Source: Woronichinia sp035285405
GTDB taxonomy: Bacteria > Cyanobacteriota > Cyanobacteriia > Cyanobacteriales > Microcystaceae
Assembly: GCA_035285405.1 (NCBI GenBank)
Contig: JAYKJI010000276.1
Span: 1-16,130, forward strand
DNA length: 16,130 nt
Direction of reading: 5' to 3'
Position numbers and translations under genes: made by a program
In this document: in pieces, positions 14,651-16,130 of the stretch
Layout: every line of letters begins with the position of its first letter
Position numbering within the stretch: position 1 is the stretch's first letter
Notes under the pieces: generated by a model
The model's database searches: none
Told to the model about the DNA's origin: nothing
What the model saw: the letters and a program-made list of their open reading frames with translations, nothing else

Positions 14651-15652
14651 ATGAATAGACAAGAACATCCTCAGATTTTACGAGTAGGGGTCCTTGGTTT
14701 TGGCGGTTTAGGCCAAGCAGCCGCGCAGATGCTCGCTCCAAAACAGGAAATGCGTTGGGTTGCTGCCGCCGATCATAAAGGTTATGCTTATCAATCTCAA
14801 GGTTTACCACTTCAATCCGCGATCGCCGTTTATCAGGAAAAAGGTTCTCTGGGCTATCTAGATCCCTCTGGGGTTTTAAGCGATCGCAGTATTGACGAAT
14901 TATTGTCCCAGGCAGAAGTAGATGGCTATTTTCTCGCCTTACCTAACTTGCCGAATACCTTTATGGCCGATGTCGCTCGGCGTTTTATCCAATCCGGTTG
15001 GCAAGGTGTATTAGTTGATGCCCTGAAACGCACTAGTGCCGTAGAGCAACTATTAGAGCTAAAAGACTCATTAGCCACGGCGGGTATTACCTATATGACC
15101 GGATGTGGGGCAACTCCTGGACTTTTAACGGCAGCAGCAGCTTTAGCAGCCCAGAGTTATGCCGAGGTTCATCGCGTTCAAATTACCTTTGGGGTCGGCA
15201 TTGCTAACTGGGAAGCCTATCGTGCCACGATTCGAGAAGATATTGCTCATATGCCTGGCTATGATGTGGACAAGGCCAGAGCCATGACCGATGCAGAAGT
15301 TGCCATGTTACTCGATCAAACCAACGGTATTTTGGCTTTGGAAAATATGGAACATGCCGATGACATTATGTTAGAACTAGCCGGCATCTGCGATCGCGAA
15401 CAGGTCACTGTGGGTGGTGTTATTGACACTCGTAATCCGAAGAAACCATTGAGTACCAATGTCAAGATTACAGGACGCACCTTTGAAGGCAAAATTTCAA
15501 CTCACACCTTCACCTTAGGAGATAAAACCAGTATGGCGGCCAACGTTTGCGGGCCTGCCTTCGGTTATCTAAAAGCAGGGATACGCTTACATCAACGGGG
15601 ATTATACGGGTTATATACGGCGGCTGAAATTATGCCCTTGTTTGTACGTTAA
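14651..15652 (+). CDS. Saccharopine dehydrogenase-like NAD(P)-dependent oxidoreductase
   Basis: A 333-residue protein with an N-terminal Rossmann fold: RVGVLGFGGLGQAAAQML carries the dinucleotide-binding G-x-G-x-x-G at 16-21, followed by MRWVAAADHKG at the end of the second strand. A catalytic-type C-terminal domain follows, containing TYMTGCGATPGLLTAAAALA and ENMEHADDIMLELAGI. This is the form annotated across cyanobacteria as saccharopine dehydrogenase-like oxidoreductase. It is well conserved, but I know of no demonstrated substrate, and true lysine/saccharopine metabolism is not implied. The ATG at 14651 is the only plausible start and lacks a strong ribosome binding site. It stands alone. 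Confidence 0.85.
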   Translation: MNRQEHPQILRVGVLGFGGLGQAAAQMLAPKQEMRWVAAADHKGYAYQSQGLPLQSAIAVYQEKGSLGYLDPSGVLSDRSIDELLSQAEVDGYFLALPNLPNTFMADVARRFIQSGWQGVLVDALKRTSAVEQLLELKDSLATAGITYMTGCGATPGLLTAAAALAAQSYAEVHRVQITFGVGIANWEAYRATIREDIAHMPGYDVDKARAMTDAEVAMLLDQTNGILALENMEHADDIMLELAGICDREQVTVGGVIDTRNPKKPLSTNVKITGRTFEGKISTHTFTLGDKTSMAANVCGPAFGYLKAGIRLHQRGLYGLYTAAEIMPLFVR

Positions 15653-15682
15653 CATTCTCAGTCTCTGTTAACTGCCAATGGC

Positions 15683-15835
15683 TCATTGACTACTTTCGAT
15701 GCGCTTGTTCAACTTTCGTTTTAATGAGCGAATATATTCTCTGAGAACATCGGATTGGGTTCTCCCTTCCTGTTCACAGTATTGTCGAAGTATTTCCATC
15801 TCTTTTTCGGGAACGTTGACATTAAGTCTATGCAT
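15683..15835 (-). CDS. Orphan ribbon-helix-helix protein, 50 residues
   Basis: A minus-strand frame from ATG at 15835 to TGA at 15683-15685 gives a 50-residue protein. The layout is that of a minimal CopG-type repressor or antitoxin: a short strand MHRLNVNVPE, a first helix KEMEILRQYCEQEG, a turn RTQSDV, and a second helix LREYIRSLKRKLNK. The RTQSDVLREYI segment closely matches the conserved R-[ST]-x-[SA]-[DE]-[VL]-[IL]-R-E signature. It converges with the oxidoreductase gene, with 30 bases between them. No toxin partner lies downstream within the window, so it may be a free regulator or the survivor of a broken toxin-antitoxin pair near the IS insertion. Confidence 0.68.
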   Translation of the reverse strand: MHRLNVNVPEKEMEILRQYCEQEGRTQSDVLREYIRSLKRKLNKRIESSQ

Positions 15836-15890
15836 AAGTATCTTGTAAGTAATCACTGACGCTAGAGGGAACGTATCTTTTTGTTAAACA

Positions 15891-15958
15891 ACTTACTCCA
15901 TAAGGGTTTCGCTCTCAATTTACCTTGATAGGGATATAAAATCCTTGCGGAGTAAAGT
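15891..15958. repeat. Imperfect inverted repeat next to the right IS end
   Basis: ACTTACTCCATAAGGGTTT (15891-15909) is nearly the reverse complement of AAATCCTTGCGGAGTAAAGT (15939-15958), with a 29-base centre containing CCTTGATAGGG. The pair could fold as a long hairpin or be a small non-autonomous element. It lies upstream of the small RHH gene on the minus strand and could affect its expression. Nothing else is recognised in 15836-16003. Confidence 0.45.
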
Positions 15959-16003
15959 TTTTAGTGATTAGTGCGTTTTCCCTGTCACTTATGGCAGTCT
16001 ATC

Positions 16004-16130
16004 ATAGACCTGTTGGGAAATAAAAGAGAAACAGAAAGTTTGCACAGTAAGGATTTCATCATCTCTTACCAATTAGGCAGCATTCAAATAGAAGTTCCAT
16101 AAACCAGTAGAATTCAACATCAAGCGGTCA
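16004..16130 (-). mobile_element. 3' end of an insertion sequence (right copy)
   Basis: Bases 16004-16126 are the exact reverse complement of 1-123. Read on the minus strand, the frame enters from the window edge as DRLMLNSTGLWNFYLNAA and stops at 16073-16075. The shared sequence ends at 16004; just outside it ATC (16001-16003) differs from the left copy. Because the flanks differ, these are two separate insertions, both with their coding strand pointing into the window. Confidence 0.7.

Noticed and set aside
1..16130. Composite transposon carrying the whole segment
   Set aside because: The IS ends are inverted and bracket core genes such as ilvB, rnc and moaE, so an assembly break at multicopy IS elements is a simpler explanation than a mobile 16-kb unit.

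Overview
The window looks like chromosomal DNA from a cyanobacterium, probably a unicellular or colonial chroococcalean (Microcystis, Synechocystis or Woronichinia type). The main sign is the very frequent GCGATCGC octamer (HIP1), in and between genes on both strands. Other signs are the cyanobacterial style of the acetolactate synthase, the saccharopine-dehydrogenase-like oxidoreductase, the HEAT-repeat NACHT ATPase, and intergenic repeats built on GGAACAGGCT and GACAGGCAAGATGCCCATC. The genus is an inference; no rRNA or tRNA is present.

Both ends carry the same 123-base sequence in inverted orientation (1-123 and 16004-16126). Each copy encodes the last residues of the same protein, ending ...WNFYLNAA-stop, most simply the 3' end of a multicopy insertion sequence. 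The window is therefore probably an assembly contig that stops in IS copies at both sides. Bases 124-1915 are accessory DNA: a G-rich purine tract, a hairpin and a 31-base tandem duplication, a ParD antitoxin with a frameshifted ParE toxin, a second toxin-antitoxin pair (RHH-like antitoxin with an overlapping RelE/ParE-type toxin), and a HIP1-bounded 40-base repeat after each toxin gene.

Bases 1916-6950 are core genes: a phosphohexomutase (minus strand), divergent from RNase III (rnc), then a cyclic-nucleotide-binding-domain protein and the large subunit of acetolactate synthase (ilvB). IlvB carries a C-terminal zinc ribbon and is followed by a clear intrinsic terminator. Bases 7109-7530 show decay: a small minus-strand gene interrupted by an in-frame stop, and an alpha/beta hydrolase whose hydrophobic N-terminus is open but has no in-frame start codon.

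The most interesting gene is the large NACHT-HEAT protein (8535-12254). It has a Walker A/B NTPase, the NACHT-type F-x-D-x-T-F-x-D-Y-F segment, about eleven HEAT-like repeats and a separate C-terminal alpha/beta domain, the architecture of bacterial NLR-like proteins. It is followed 30 bases later by moaE (molybdopterin synthase large subunit). The rest holds a zinc-ribbon methyltransferase (minus strand), a secreted proline-rich protein, a saccharopine-dehydrogenase-like oxidoreductase and a tiny orphan ribbon-helix-helix protein at 15683-15835.

No single operon unites the window. It is a patchwork of housekeeping genes with toxin-antitoxin, IS and NACHT cargo between them. There is no CRISPR array, tRNA, rRNA or integrase.
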